The translations under genes and the position numbers were made by a program. Under the pieces are notes generated by a model that saw only the letters and a program-made list of their open reading frames with translations, did not search any database and was not told where the DNA came from. This document shows positions 34,580 through 42,840 of a DNA stretch of 64,000 nt, in pieces (within the stretch, counting starts at the first letter, position 1; each line of letters begins with the position of its first letter). The DNA comes from an uncultured Clostridia bacterium. GTDB lineage: Bacteria > Bacillota > Clostridia > Peptostreptococcales > Anaerovoracaceae. The stretch is taken from assembly GCA_938009115.1 (NCBI GenBank), contig CALLHZ010000037.1:25873-89872 (forward strand), in the 5' to 3' direction.

Positions 34580-35977
34580 ATGAAATACACAGACATCAGA
34601 GCATTATACAGATCAACAGAAGATTATGCGGCAAAGGAGGTCACGGTGGCCGGCTGGGTCCGAACGAACCGGAATTCCAACAAGTTCGGCTTTATCGAGC
34701 TGAACGACGGCACGTTCTTCAAATCGGTCCAGATCGTTTATGAAGACGACAAGCTGCCGAACTTTTCCGAAATCACCCGATATCCCATCGCTACGGCCCT
34801 GGTAGTGACCGGCCAGCTTGTCCTTACGCCGGAAGCCCTGCAGCCTTTCGAAATCAAGGCAGCCTCCGTTGCAGTGGAAGCACCTTCCGATCCGGATTAC
34901 CCCCTGCAGAAAAAACGGCACAGCCTGGAATTCCTTCGGGAGCAGGGGCATCTGCGCCCTCGCACCAATCTTTTCAGCGCAGTCTTTCGCGTGCGTTCCA
35001 TCGCCGCCTATGCTGTGCACCGGTTTTTCCAGGAAAGAGACTTTGTCTATGCCCATCCGCCCATCATCACCGGCAGTGACGCCGAGGGCGCCGGCGAGAT
35101 GTTCCAGGTCACGACGCTGGATCTGAAGGACGTGCCCAAAAAACCGGACGGGACCGTGGACTTTGAGCAGGATTTTTTCGGAAAATCTGCAAACCTCACG
35201 GTAAGCGGGCAGCTGGAGGCAGAAATTTTTGCCCTGGCCTTCAAGAACACATATACCTTCGGTCCCACCTTCCGGGCCGAAAATTCCAATACCGCCCGTC
35301 ATGCTTCCGAGTTCTGGATGATCGAGCCGGAGATCGCTTTTGCAGATCTTGGCGACAACATGCGTCTCATCGAGGATATGGTCAAGTACATCATTTCCTA
35401 TACTCTGGAGCACGCACCTGAGGAAATGGCATTCTTTGACGAGTTTGTCCAGAAAGGTCTGCTGGACCGGCTTCACCACATCGTCAGCTCGGACTTCGGT
35501 CGTGTTACCTACACGGAAGCCGTGGAGCTTCTGCAGCGCTCCGGAAAAGAGTTCCAGTTTTCTGTGGACCGGTGGGGCATCGACCTGCAGTCGGAGCATG
35601 AACGCTATCTGACGGAGGAAGTATTCAAAAAGCCTGTTTTTGTCACCGATTATCCCAAGGAGATCAAAGCCTTCTACATGCGTCTCAACGAGGACGGTAA
35701 GACTGTGGCGGCCTGCGATCTGCTGGTGCCCGGCATCGGCGAGATCGTGGGAGGAAGCCAGCGGGAAGAGCGTCACGACGTGCTGCTGGAAAAGATTTTG
35801 GCCAACGGCCTGAACCGGGAGGATTACTGGTGGTACCTGGAGCTGCGGAAATACGGCGGCGTCAAGCACTCGGGCTACGGACTCGGCTTTGAGCGGCTCA
35901 TCATGTATCTGACGGGCGTGTCCAACATCCGGGATGTGATCCCCTTCCCAAGGACGCCCAGGACTGCGGAATTTTAA
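34580..35977 (+). CDS. asnS: Asparaginyl-tRNA synthetase
   Basis: Charges tRNA-Asn directly. The 465-aa class IIb enzyme has an N-terminal OB fold ([22 protein letters not shown]), [16 protein letters not shown], motif 2 [22 protein letters not shown] split across 35270-35335, and motif 3 [14 protein letters not shown]. The AENSN and SDAEGAGE features separate it from AspRS. The preceding gene is lysS, and the next promoter follows its stop. Confidence 0.95.
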   Translation: MKYTDIRALYRSTEDYAAKEVTVAGWVRTNRNSNKFGFIELNDGTFFKSVQIVYEDDKLPNFSEITRYPIATALVVTGQLVLTPEALQPFEIKAASVAVEAPSDPDYPLQKKRHSLEFLREQGHLRPRTNLFSAVFRVRSIAAYAVHRFFQERDFVYAHPPIITGSDAEGAGEMFQVTTLDLKDVPKKPDGTVDFEQDFFGKSANLTVSGQLEAEIFALAFKNTYTFGPTFRAENSNTARHASEFWMIEPEIAFADLGDNMRLIEDMVKYIISYTLEHAPEEMAFFDEFVQKGLLDRLHHIVSSDFGRVTYTEAVELLQRSGKEFQFSVDRWGIDLQSEHERYLTEEVFKKPVFVTDYPKEIKAFYMRLNEDGKTVAACDLLVPGIGEIVGGSQREERHDVLLEKILANGLNREDYWWYLELRKYGGVKHSGYGLGFERLIMYLTGVSNIRDVIPFPRTPRTAEF

Positions 35978-35980
35978 CCT

Positions 35981-36009
35981 TTACCCGGTCCGGACCCATA
36001 TGATATACT
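35981..36009 (+). promoter_or_regulatory. Predicted promoter of the EF-G-like gene
   Basis: An extended -10 TGATATACT (hexamer 36004-36009) lies 17 nt after a weak TTACCC. The leader ends in taggagga before ATG 36054. Confidence 0.45.
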
Positions 36010-36053
36010 TTACCCGTTGTCAACAAATACAATAGTAGGAGGACGCGTAGAAC

Positions 36054-37991
36054 ATGAAAGGCTATACAAGTGAAAGTATCAGAAACATTGCGCTTGTAGG
36101 ACACGGCGGATGCGGGAAGACCACTTTTCTCGAAGCTGCACTTCTTGCAACCGGGGTCATCAACCGACTCGGAAGAGTAGAGGATGGAAATACCGTAGCC
36201 GACTTCGACAAGATGGAGATCGAAAAAGGGTATTCCATCAGTGCATCGATCGTGCCGGTGGAGTACAATAAGGTGAAGCTCAACTTTATCGACACGCCGG
36301 GCTTTTTCGACTTTGTCGGCGAAGTGAACTCAGCCATGAGAGCTGTGGAAGCAGCGGCGATATTTGTGGACGCTTCCTCCGGTTTGCAGGTCGGCACCGA
36401 AAAGGCATGGAATTCCTGCGAGCAGTTCAATATGCCTAGGTTTTTCATCGTCAGCAAGACCGATAAAGAAAACGTGGATGTGGCCGGGACCATCGCGGCG
36501 ATCCGTGAAAAATTCGGCGTATCCGCCGTACCCCTCGAAGACAGGGATTCCCTGAACGAAGCCATCGCCGAGACCGACGAGGCCCTCATGGAAAAGTTCT
36601 TCGACGGTCAGGCTTACACCGACGAGGAATTCAGAAAAGGCCTGCTTGCGGGCATCGCAGCGGGCAGCATCGCGCCCATCATGGTGTGCAGCGCCCTTAA
36701 AGGCGAAGGCATCAAAGAGATCCTGGATTCCTTCCTCAAATATGCCCCCAAGCCTACAGATCATCCCGCCTATGCCGCAAAGAACGACAAAGGCGAAGAG
36801 CTGGAGATCCTCTGCGGAGACGGTCATTCTTCCGCCTTTATTTTCAAGACCATCGCAGATCCTTTCCTGGGCAAGATTTCTCTTGCGAAAGTCATCACCG
36901 GAAAGCTTGTTCCGGGACAGGAAATCTATAACGGCAAAGCGGAAAAGCCCGAAAAACTGGGCGCGATGTTCTTCCTCCGCGGGAAAAACCAGGGAGATTG
37001 TCCCGAGGTTTCCTTCGGTGATATCGTCGCTGTTGCCAAGCTTCAATATACGCAGACCGGAGACACGTTGAGCGAAAAAGCCCACGTGGTGGAATACCCG
37101 GCTGTCGAATTCCCCCAGCCGACTCATTTCATCGCCGTGGAGCCAAAAGCCAAAGGCGACGACGAAAAAGTGGGCACCGGCCTCAAGAAACTGATGGAAG
37201 AAGATCCTTCTTTCGTCATCGAGCGGAATTCCGAAACTCATCAGATGCTCATCGGCGGCCAGGGCGACATCCAGATGAACATCATCACTGCCAAGCTGAA
37301 GGAAAAGTTCGGTGTGGATGTGCTGATCGTTCCCCAGAAGGTTGCTTACAGAGAAACTATCAAAGGTACCTCCGATGTACAGGGCAAGCACAAAAAACAG
37401 TCCGGCGGCGCCGGTCAGTACGGCGACGTGTGGATCCGTTTCGGTCCCTCTCCGGAAGAATTTGAATTTGCCGAAGAGCTTTTCGGCGGTTCCGTGCCCA
37501 AGAACTATGTGCCGGCTGTCGAAAAGGGTCTCCGGGAATGCCTGGACAAGGGCCCCCTGGCCGGCTGCAAGGTCGTCAATATCAAAGCTGTTCTTCATGA
37601 CGGTTCCTACCACGACGTGGATTCCAACGAAATGTCCTTCAAGATCGCCGCTTCCCTGGCGTTTAAGAAGGGGATCGTGGAAGCCAGACCGTGTCTGCTG
37701 GAGCCGGTCATGCACATGGAGATCCTGGTGCCCGACGAGTACACCGGCGACGTCATGGGCGATATGAACAAGCGGCGGGGCAAGATCCTTGGAATGGAAC
37801 CCCAGCGGGGCGGCCTGCAAAAGCTGATCGCCGAAGCGCCGCAGGTCGAAGTTTTCGACTACTCTATTTCCCTGCGCTCCATGACCCAGGCCAGAGGGAG
37901 TTTCACGATGCAGTTTGAGCGTTATGATGAAGTGCCCGGCAATCTGGCGGAAAAGATCATTGCCGCCCATAAAGCCGAATCCGAAGAATAA
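36054..37991 (+). CDS. EF-G-like translation GTPase (EF-G2 type)
   Basis: A 645-aa paralog of elongation factor G, shorter than canonical FusA (about 690). The order is GTPase, domain II, and domains III-V (KLKEKFGVDVLIVPQKVAYRE; NKRRGKILGMEP). G1 is GHGGCGKTT instead of AHIDAGKTT. G3 is DTPGFFDF, so the catalytic His of DTPGH is Phe. G4 is SKTD instead of NKxD. These changes fit the EF-G2/FusB-like branch rather than the essential translocase, which should lie with the rps operon elsewhere. It has its own promoter and terminator. Confidence 0.88.
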   Translation: MKGYTSESIRNIALVGHGGCGKTTFLEAALLATGVINRLGRVEDGNTVADFDKMEIEKGYSISASIVPVEYNKVKLNFIDTPGFFDFVGEVNSAMRAVEAAAIFVDASSGLQVGTEKAWNSCEQFNMPRFFIVSKTDKENVDVAGTIAAIREKFGVSAVPLEDRDSLNEAIAETDEALMEKFFDGQAYTDEEFRKGLLAGIAAGSIAPIMVCSALKGEGIKEILDSFLKYAPKPTDHPAYAAKNDKGEELEILCGDGHSSAFIFKTIADPFLGKISLAKVITGKLVPGQEIYNGKAEKPEKLGAMFFLRGKNQGDCPEVSFGDIVAVAKLQYTQTGDTLSEKAHVVEYPAVEFPQPTHFIAVEPKAKGDDEKVGTGLKKLMEEDPSFVIERNSETHQMLIGGQGDIQMNIITAKLKEKFGVDVLIVPQKVAYRETIKGTSDVQGKHKKQSGGAGQYGDVWIRFGPSPEEFEFAEELFGGSVPKNYVPAVEKGLRECLDKGPLAGCKVVNIKAVLHDGSYHDVDSNEMSFKIAASLAFKKGIVEARPCLLEPVMHMEILVPDEYTGDVMGDMNKRRGKILGMEPQRGGLQKLIAEAPQVEVFDYSISLRSMTQARGSFTMQFERYDEVPGNLAEKIIAAHKAESEE

Positions 37992-38003
37992 AACAAGTCC
38001 GCG

Positions 38004-38033
38004 GGAGCGCCTCAAAAGAGGCGCTCCTTTTTT
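38004..38033 (+). terminator. Intrinsic terminator after the EF-G-like gene
   Basis: A 10-bp stem GGAGCGCCTC/GAGGCGCTCC with an AAAA loop is followed by six T. Confidence 0.95.
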
Positions 38034-38070
38034 CTCCGGTGCAGCCAGTGGCCCAAATGAGGGTAGATAC

Positions 38071-38099
38071 TGTTCATTCACTCCGGAATGGACTATAAT
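38071..38099 (+). promoter_or_regulatory. Predicted promoter of citC
   Basis: A perfect TATAAT (38094-38099) has only a weak -35, TGTTCA (38071-38076), 17 nt away. It lies 33 nt before citC, with caggaggg as ribosome site. Confidence 0.55.
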
Positions 38100-38132
38100 C
38101 TTATTTAGGGCGCGATCAGGAGGGACGCATTT

Positions 38133-39122
38133 ATGTATACAGAAACAGGAGCTCCTTTCAAAGGCAAAAAGCTGGAGCAACTAAAAGCATTTCTGAGCAA
38201 AGCGGGGCTGGATTACGAGGAAGGCGTCCATTTTTCGGTATGCCTTTATGAGGAAGGCGAGATCCTGGCTGCCGGCTCTCTGGATGACAATGTGTTCAAG
38301 TGTATCGCTGTCCGGGAAGACCGTCAGGGAGAAGACCTGGCGGCCAAGATCCTGACTGAATTGAAAAAAGAGGCTGTCCGCAGGGGAAAGACGCACCTTT
38401 TTTTGTTCACAAAGCCGGGCAATATCCGCATGTTTTCGGATTTCGGCTTTTACGCCATCGCTTCCACGCCGGAGGCTCTTCTGATGGAAAACCGGAAGAA
38501 CGGCGCACGGGACTACGCCCGTTCTTTGGCCGAGCCCTGCGCGGGCGTCATCGGCGCCGCAGTGGTCAACTGCAATCCTTTCACACTGGGACACCGCTAT
38601 CTGGTGGAGACAGCCGCCGCCCGCTGCGACCTGCTTCATCTGTTCGTCCTCACCGAGGACCGAAGCCGTTTTCCCGCCCGGGACCGGCTGCAGCTGGTGC
38701 GGGCCGGCACTGCGGACATTTCCAATGTGCGGGTCCACGAAACCGGTCCTTACATGATTTCCAGCGTCACGTTTCCAACGTATTTTATCAAAGATAAAAC
38801 CCAATCCCAGGATATTGCCTGCCGCCTGGACCTGGAGATCTTCGTCCGGATCTTTGCCCGGGAAATGGGCATCTCGGTCCGCTTTGTCGGCACGGAGCCC
38901 AACTGCAGGGTCACTTCAGCCTATAACAGACAGATGCTGGCTTATCTGCCGCCTCTGGGGGTAAGGGTGGATGAGATCCCAAGAAAAGAGATCGACGGCG
39001 TCCCCATCAGCGCCAGCCGGGTAAGAGCCCTGATCGATCAGGGGGAGATCGAAAGGACAGCAGAACTGGTCCCCCCGACGACATACGAATATATCCGCAC
39101 TCATTATTCAAAGGAGAAGTAA
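38133..39122 (+). CDS. citC: [Citrate (pro-3S)-lyase] ligase
   Basis: Acetylates the prosthetic group of citrate lyase with ATP and acetate. The 329-aa protein has an N-terminal GNAT-like part (about 1-125; IAVREDRQGEDLAAKIL) and a nucleotidyltransferase part with VNCNPFTLGHRYLVE (the HxGH-like motif) and the C-terminal PISASRVRALI. No citD, citE, citF, citX or citG gene is in the window, so it stands alone here. Its substrate may be a carrier encoded elsewhere. A PhzF gene follows after 1 nt. Confidence 0.87.
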   Translation: MYTETGAPFKGKKLEQLKAFLSKAGLDYEEGVHFSVCLYEEGEILAAGSLDDNVFKCIAVREDRQGEDLAAKILTELKKEAVRRGKTHLFLFTKPGNIRMFSDFGFYAIASTPEALLMENRKNGARDYARSLAEPCAGVIGAAVVNCNPFTLGHRYLVETAAARCDLLHLFVLTEDRSRFPARDRLQLVRAGTADISNVRVHETGPYMISSVTFPTYFIKDKTQSQDIACRLDLEIFVRIFAREMGISVRFVGTEPNCRVTSAYNRQMLAYLPPLGVRVDEIPRKEIDGVPISASRVRALIDQGEIERTAELVPPTTYEYIRTHYSKEK

Positions 39123-39123
39123 C

Positions 39124-39921
39124 ATGAAGTATTACATCATCGACGCATTTTCGGACAAACTGTTCGGCGGAAACCAGGCCGGCGTCTGTGTGCTGGATCA
39201 TCCCATCGCGGCAGAGCTGATGCAAAACATCGCCATCGAAAACAAGTTTTCGGAAACGGCATTTCTGGTGAAGCGCGAAGGATACTACGACCTGCGGTGG
39301 TTTACACCCGGCGGGGAGATCGATTTCTGCGGTCATGCGACCATGGGCTCGGCCTACGTGATCAAGCAGTATCTGGAACCGGAGATCCGGGAGATCCATT
39401 TCCGCGCCCTTTGCGGCGAGCTGACGGTTACTTGCGAGAACGACCTTCTCACGATGAACGCGCCCCGTTGGGTCCCCGAAGAGATCTCCGCGCCGGAAGG
39501 CCTCGAGGAAGCCCTGGGCGCAAAAATATTATATTGCGGCAAAACTCGTGACACGCTGGTCCTGCTGGACAGCGCGAAAACCGTACGGGAACTCGCGCCG
39601 GATATCGCCGCCCTGGCGAAGCTCACAGATGTGAAATGCGCCATCGTTACGGCGCCGGGAGACGAAAGTGATTTCGTCTGCAGAGTGTTTGCGCCTGCTT
39701 TCGGCGTGGACGAAGATCCGGTCACGGGTTCAGCTCACAGCACGCTGATCCCCTATTGGGCCGGGAAGCTGGGCAAAAACGAAATGTTGTCTCATCAGGT
39801 TTCCGCTCGGGGCGGTGTCCTGACTTGCAGGGATCTGCCCGGAGCCGGCCGGGTCGAAATGGCCGGAAAGGCAGTTTGTTATCTGATCGGGGACCTGCAG
39901 ATCGACGCAAAGGAGGAATAG
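39124..39921 (+). CDS. PhzF-family isomerase/epimerase-like protein
   Basis: A 265-aa protein with the two-domain diaminopimelate-epimerase-like fold of PhzF. Visible are IDAFSDKLFGGNQAGVC, FSETAFL with the catalytic Glu, RWFTPGGEIDFCGHATMG and DPVTGSAHSTLIPYW. The function of most such proteins is unknown; phenazine synthesis is not implied because no other phz gene is present. The gene starts 1 nt after citC. Confidence 0.9.
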   Translation: MKYYIIDAFSDKLFGGNQAGVCVLDHPIAAELMQNIAIENKFSETAFLVKREGYYDLRWFTPGGEIDFCGHATMGSAYVIKQYLEPEIREIHFRALCGELTVTCENDLLTMNAPRWVPEEISAPEGLEEALGAKILYCGKTRDTLVLLDSAKTVRELAPDIAALAKLTDVKCAIVTAPGDESDFVCRVFAPAFGVDEDPVTGSAHSTLIPYWAGKLGKNEMLSHQVSARGGVLTCRDLPGAGRVEMAGKAVCYLIGDLQIDAKEE

Positions 39922-39925
39922 ATCG

Positions 39926-40006
39926 ATGAACTGGGGATTTTTACTGCCTATTCTGCTTGGGATCGCTGTCGGCGCTACCATCATGCAGATGAAGAACAGA
40001 GACTGA
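39926..40006 (+). CDS. 26-aa hydrophobic peptide
   Basis: A short frame from ATG 39926 to TGA 40006 encodes MNWGFLLPILLGIAVGATIM followed by QMKNRD: one membrane helix with a positive C-terminus. It has the strong ribosome site aaaggagga 8 nt upstream, better than many genes here, and sits with 4-nt and 1-nt gaps between PhzF and the YhfC-type gene. That placement argues for real translation. The function is unknown; it could be a small partner of the next membrane protein. Confidence 0.55.
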   Translation: MNWGFLLPILLGIAVGATIMQMKNRD

Positions 40007-40007
40007 T

Positions 40008-40847
40008 ATGGACGGAAATCTGATCGGCGCGCCGCTGATGATCCCTTCGGAAAATCTGGCGGCCATGTGGGTGACGTTTTTCGTGACGGCGATCCTGCCG
40101 CTGGCGGGGGGCCTGTTTCTGATCCGTCGATGGAAGGGCGCCGGAACGGCGATCCTGGCCGGAGCCCTGGGCTTTTATCTTACCCAGATGGTGATCCGCA
40201 TCCCGCTCCTTTCGGTGCCTTCTGTCGTTGCGTTTTTGAACGGGCTGTACGGGCAAAGTCCGATTGCTTATTTTCTGTTGATAGCTTTTACTGCGGGGCT
40301 TTTTGAGACTGCCGGCCGGCTTTTCGTCTTCCGGTCGCTTCTGCACAAGAGGCTCAGCTACCATACCGGCCTTGCGGCCGGCTACGGCCACGGCGCCGTG
40401 GAAGCCGTTGTTTTGATCGGCCTGACCTATGGAGCCAACCTGTACCTTTCCTACAGCGTCAATGGAGGCGCGCCCCTTCCCGAAGATCCGGCCACCGCTG
40501 CCGGAGTGGCAGAGCTGGCGTCGCTGCCTTATGCTGTTTTCCTGGCAGCAGGGCTGGAGCGTATCCTGACGGTTTGTTTTCATATCGCCGCCTCCCTGTA
40601 TCTTTGCTTTATGGTCAGCGAAGGCAAATCAAGCAAAGGATTTCTGGTCTGCCTCGCCGCCCATACCGCGCTGGATTTTATCGTGCCTCAGATACAGGTT
40701 CGAACGGGATCCTACATGTTGAGTGAAGGCGCTATGGTTGCAGTGGCCGCGGCGTCTGTCCGGCTGATCCTGGAGCTGCGCAAGAAGTTCGCCCTGCGGG
40801 ACATCCCTCCGGACCTGGCCGGAGAGGCTGCGGAAGAGGGATATTGA
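40008..40847 (+). CDS. YhfC-type membrane protein (putative intramembrane protease)
   Basis: A 279-aa polytopic protein of the YhfC family, distantly related to CPBP/glutamic-type intramembrane proteases. Typical are the helix LFETAGRLFVFRSLL with Glu and Arg, the GLAAGYGHGAVEAVVLIGL helix with His and Glu, and the late HTALDFIVPQ histidine. The charged residues inside helices fit a membrane protease, but activity is not established for the family. It follows the 26-aa peptide by 1 nt. Confidence 0.8.
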   Translation: MDGNLIGAPLMIPSENLAAMWVTFFVTAILPLAGGLFLIRRWKGAGTAILAGALGFYLTQMVIRIPLLSVPSVVAFLNGLYGQSPIAYFLLIAFTAGLFETAGRLFVFRSLLHKRLSYHTGLAAGYGHGAVEAVVLIGLTYGANLYLSYSVNGGAPLPEDPATAAGVAELASLPYAVFLAAGLERILTVCFHIAASLYLCFMVSEGKSSKGFLVCLAAHTALDFIVPQIQVRTGSYMLSEGAMVAVAAASVRLILELRKKFALRDIPPDLAGEAAEEGY

Positions 40848-40890
40848 CTCAACGAAGGGACCGCAAACGGCCCCGTGGAAAGGAGTATCT

Positions 40891-41202
40891 ATGTTAATGA
40901 TCACGACGGAACAGATCCCCGGCAGGACTTACCGTGCGCTGGGCCTGGTCAAAGGACAAACGGTTCATTCCAAAAATATCGGCAGGGACATCGCTGCCGG
41001 ACTCAAGACGCTGGTAGGCGGCGAACTGACTGGTTATACGGAGATGATGACCGAAGCCAGAGCCCTGGCCACCAAGCGAATGATCGAGGAGGCCGAGGCC
41101 TTGGGCGCCGACGCTGTTGTCGGCCTGCGGTACGCGTCGGCGGCCATCATGCAGGGCGCTGCCGAGATCGTGGCCTACGGGACCGCAGTCAAGCTGGATT
41201 GA
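40891..41202 (+). CDS. YbjQ/DUF74-family protein
   Basis: A 103-aa cytosolic protein of the YbjQ (heavy-metal-binding-like, pentameric) family, with the features YRALGLVKGQTVHSKNIGRD, LVGGELTGYTEMM, and EAEALGADAVVGLRY. A role in metal binding has been proposed for the family but is not proven, and no Cys/His cluster is visible. aaaggag precedes ATG 40891. Confidence 0.9.
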   Translation: MLMITTEQIPGRTYRALGLVKGQTVHSKNIGRDIAAGLKTLVGGELTGYTEMMTEARALATKRMIEEAEALGADAVVGLRYASAAIMQGAAEIVAYGTAVKLD

Positions 41203-41254
41203 TCCGGCAAACCGTACAATATAACTGATAGAGCAAAAGGAGATACGCAATCAA

Positions 41255-42034
41255 ATGGAAAAAATGACTTCGAAGGAAATCAAAGCGCTGGCATACGAGC
41301 TTGGGGCAGATCTGTGCGGCATTGCCAGCGCCGATCGTTTCGGCGGCGCGCCGGCAGGTTACTCCCCGCTGGACCTGATGCCGTCCTGCAAATCCGCAAT
41401 CGTGATCGGCCGCAGTTTCCCGGCGGGCTTTACCCAATGCAACGATCCCATGGTCCCTTATACGGTGATCCGGAACGTACTGTCCAACATGCTGGATGTG
41501 CTGTCCATCAATTTTATCGCCAGACTGGAGCAAAAAGGCATTGTGGCCATTACCACCGGCGCTATCGATCCTACGAATTTCGACACAGCCACCGGCCGCA
41601 TGAGACAGGTCGTTTCTGCCAAACACTGCGCCCAGGCCGCCGGCCTTGGCGTGATCGGCAAGAACACCCTGCTCATCAACGAAGAATACGGCAATATGTT
41701 GTGGCTGGTGGTCGTGCTGACAGAACTGGAGCTGGAAGCGGACCAGCCGCTGGAAAAGGATTACTGCGGCGATTGCAGCCTTTGCGTCGATATCTGTCCG
41801 GCCAAGGCAACTGGAGCTCTTAGTGAAGATGGGCAGCCTACGCTTAGGCAGTTTGAATGCAAGGATTATGCCTTCGGGTCGGTAGATGGCGGCGACTGGC
41901 GCGTCAAGTGCTTCCGTTGCAGAGTCGTGTGCCCCTTTGCCCTGGGGACGAAAAACGCCGGGATCCGCCGGCAACCTATGCAGATCTATGCGGGCGGCTA
42001 CATGGAAAATCCGCCGCTTCCGGAATCGGAATAA
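41255..42034 (+). CDS. QueG-like 4Fe-4S protein
   Basis: A 259-aa iron-sulfur protein related to epoxyqueuosine reductase. The N-terminal half has the QueG-like ALAYELGADLCGIASADRF and AGLGVIGKNTLLIN (QueG has GWIGKNTLLI). One ferredoxin site is CGDCSLCVDICP and the other CFRCRVVCPFA. It is about 100 residues shorter than QueG (which also has a HEAT-like C-terminus), so true epoxyqueuosine activity is doubtful. It could be an uncharacterised cobalamin- or Fe-S-dependent reductase. Confidence 0.78.
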   Translation: MEKMTSKEIKALAYELGADLCGIASADRFGGAPAGYSPLDLMPSCKSAIVIGRSFPAGFTQCNDPMVPYTVIRNVLSNMLDVLSINFIARLEQKGIVAITTGAIDPTNFDTATGRMRQVVSAKHCAQAAGLGVIGKNTLLINEEYGNMLWLVVVLTELELEADQPLEKDYCGDCSLCVDICPAKATGALSEDGQPTLRQFECKDYAFGSVDGGDWRVKCFRCRVVCPFALGTKNAGIRRQPMQIYAGGYMENPPLPESE

Positions 42035-42044
42035 TTGTGGGATC

Positions 42045-42800
42045 ATGGAAAGACAGCAGAAACTGACAACGATCCTCGGAGCGGCATTGATCCTGTACGG
42101 TCTGGGTGTGTTGGCAGTGATCGGCTATTCTCACTGGTTTGACGCCGCCGGGATATTGGCAGGCGGTGGTTGCCTGCTGCTGGCCTTTGCAGAGCCCCGG
42201 ATCCGGTCTTTGAAAAGGCCGGCGCCTCAAATCCTTACATTTCTGTTGACGATGGCTGTCCTGAGTTTCGTTATGATCGAAGGAGCCATCGTAGCCGCGG
42301 CGTTGCGGGAACCGGCCGCCTCGGCGTCCTACGTAGTCATTCCTGGCGCAAAGGTCAACGGCACGGTACCGTCGCTTACCCTGGACCGCCGCATCCGGGG
42401 CGCCGCGGAGTACCTGCTGGCCAACCCGGATTCGGTGGCTGTGGCCACCGGCGGGCAGGGGAAGGACGAAGAGCTGCCCGAAGCGGCGGTCATTGCAAGG
42501 GAACTGGAGCGCCTTGGCATTTCCCCGGATCGGATCCTGACGGAAACCAATAGCACGACTACCCGTGAAAACTTCCTTTTTGCCCTGGATCTGATTGAAG
42601 CAGCCGGCGGCTCGGGACGCGATCCGGTCGTGATCGTTTCCTCCGCTTTTCATCTGTACCGCGCCCAGAGGCTGGCCGCAGCCGTTGGCTTTGAATCACT
42701 GAGCGGAAAAGGATGCCCCTCGATGGCCTACCTGGAGCCTCATTATTATGCCCGGGAAGCAGCGGCCCTGGTCAAAGAGAAGTTGGACGGCAATTTGTAG
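42045..42800 (+). CDS. YdcF/DUF218-family membrane protein
   Basis: A 251-aa protein with three N-terminal helices and a DUF218 domain outside the membrane. The domain shows VVIPGAKVNGTVPSLTLDRRI, ATGGQGKDEELPEAAVIAREL, TNSTTTRENFLFA and VSSAFHLYRA. Relatives (SanA, ElyC, YdcF) act around the cell envelope; the reaction is unknown. ATG 42045 is chosen because the earlier in-frame codons lie in the previous gene; its ribosome site (gtggga) is weak. Confidence 0.87.
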   Translation: MERQQKLTTILGAALILYGLGVLAVIGYSHWFDAAGILAGGGCLLLAFAEPRIRSLKRPAPQILTFLLTMAVLSFVMIEGAIVAAALREPAASASYVVIPGAKVNGTVPSLTLDRRIRGAAEYLLANPDSVAVATGGQGKDEELPEAAVIARELERLGISPDRILTETNSTTTRENFLFALDLIEAAGGSGRDPVVIVSSAFHLYRAQRLAAAVGFESLSGKGCPSMAYLEPHYYAREAAALVKEKLDGNL

Positions 42801-42840
42801 ATCAGGCCCAGGGAAGAAGATGGGTCCGGAAAGGACGGCC

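Noticed and set aside
39124..39921. Phenazine biosynthesis from the PhzF match
   Set aside because: No other phz gene occurs in the window, and the family is widespread in bacteria without phenazines.
41255..42034. Calling this gene queG
   Set aside because: The Fe-S motifs match but the protein is about 100 residues too short and lacks the C-terminal part of epoxyqueuosine reductase.
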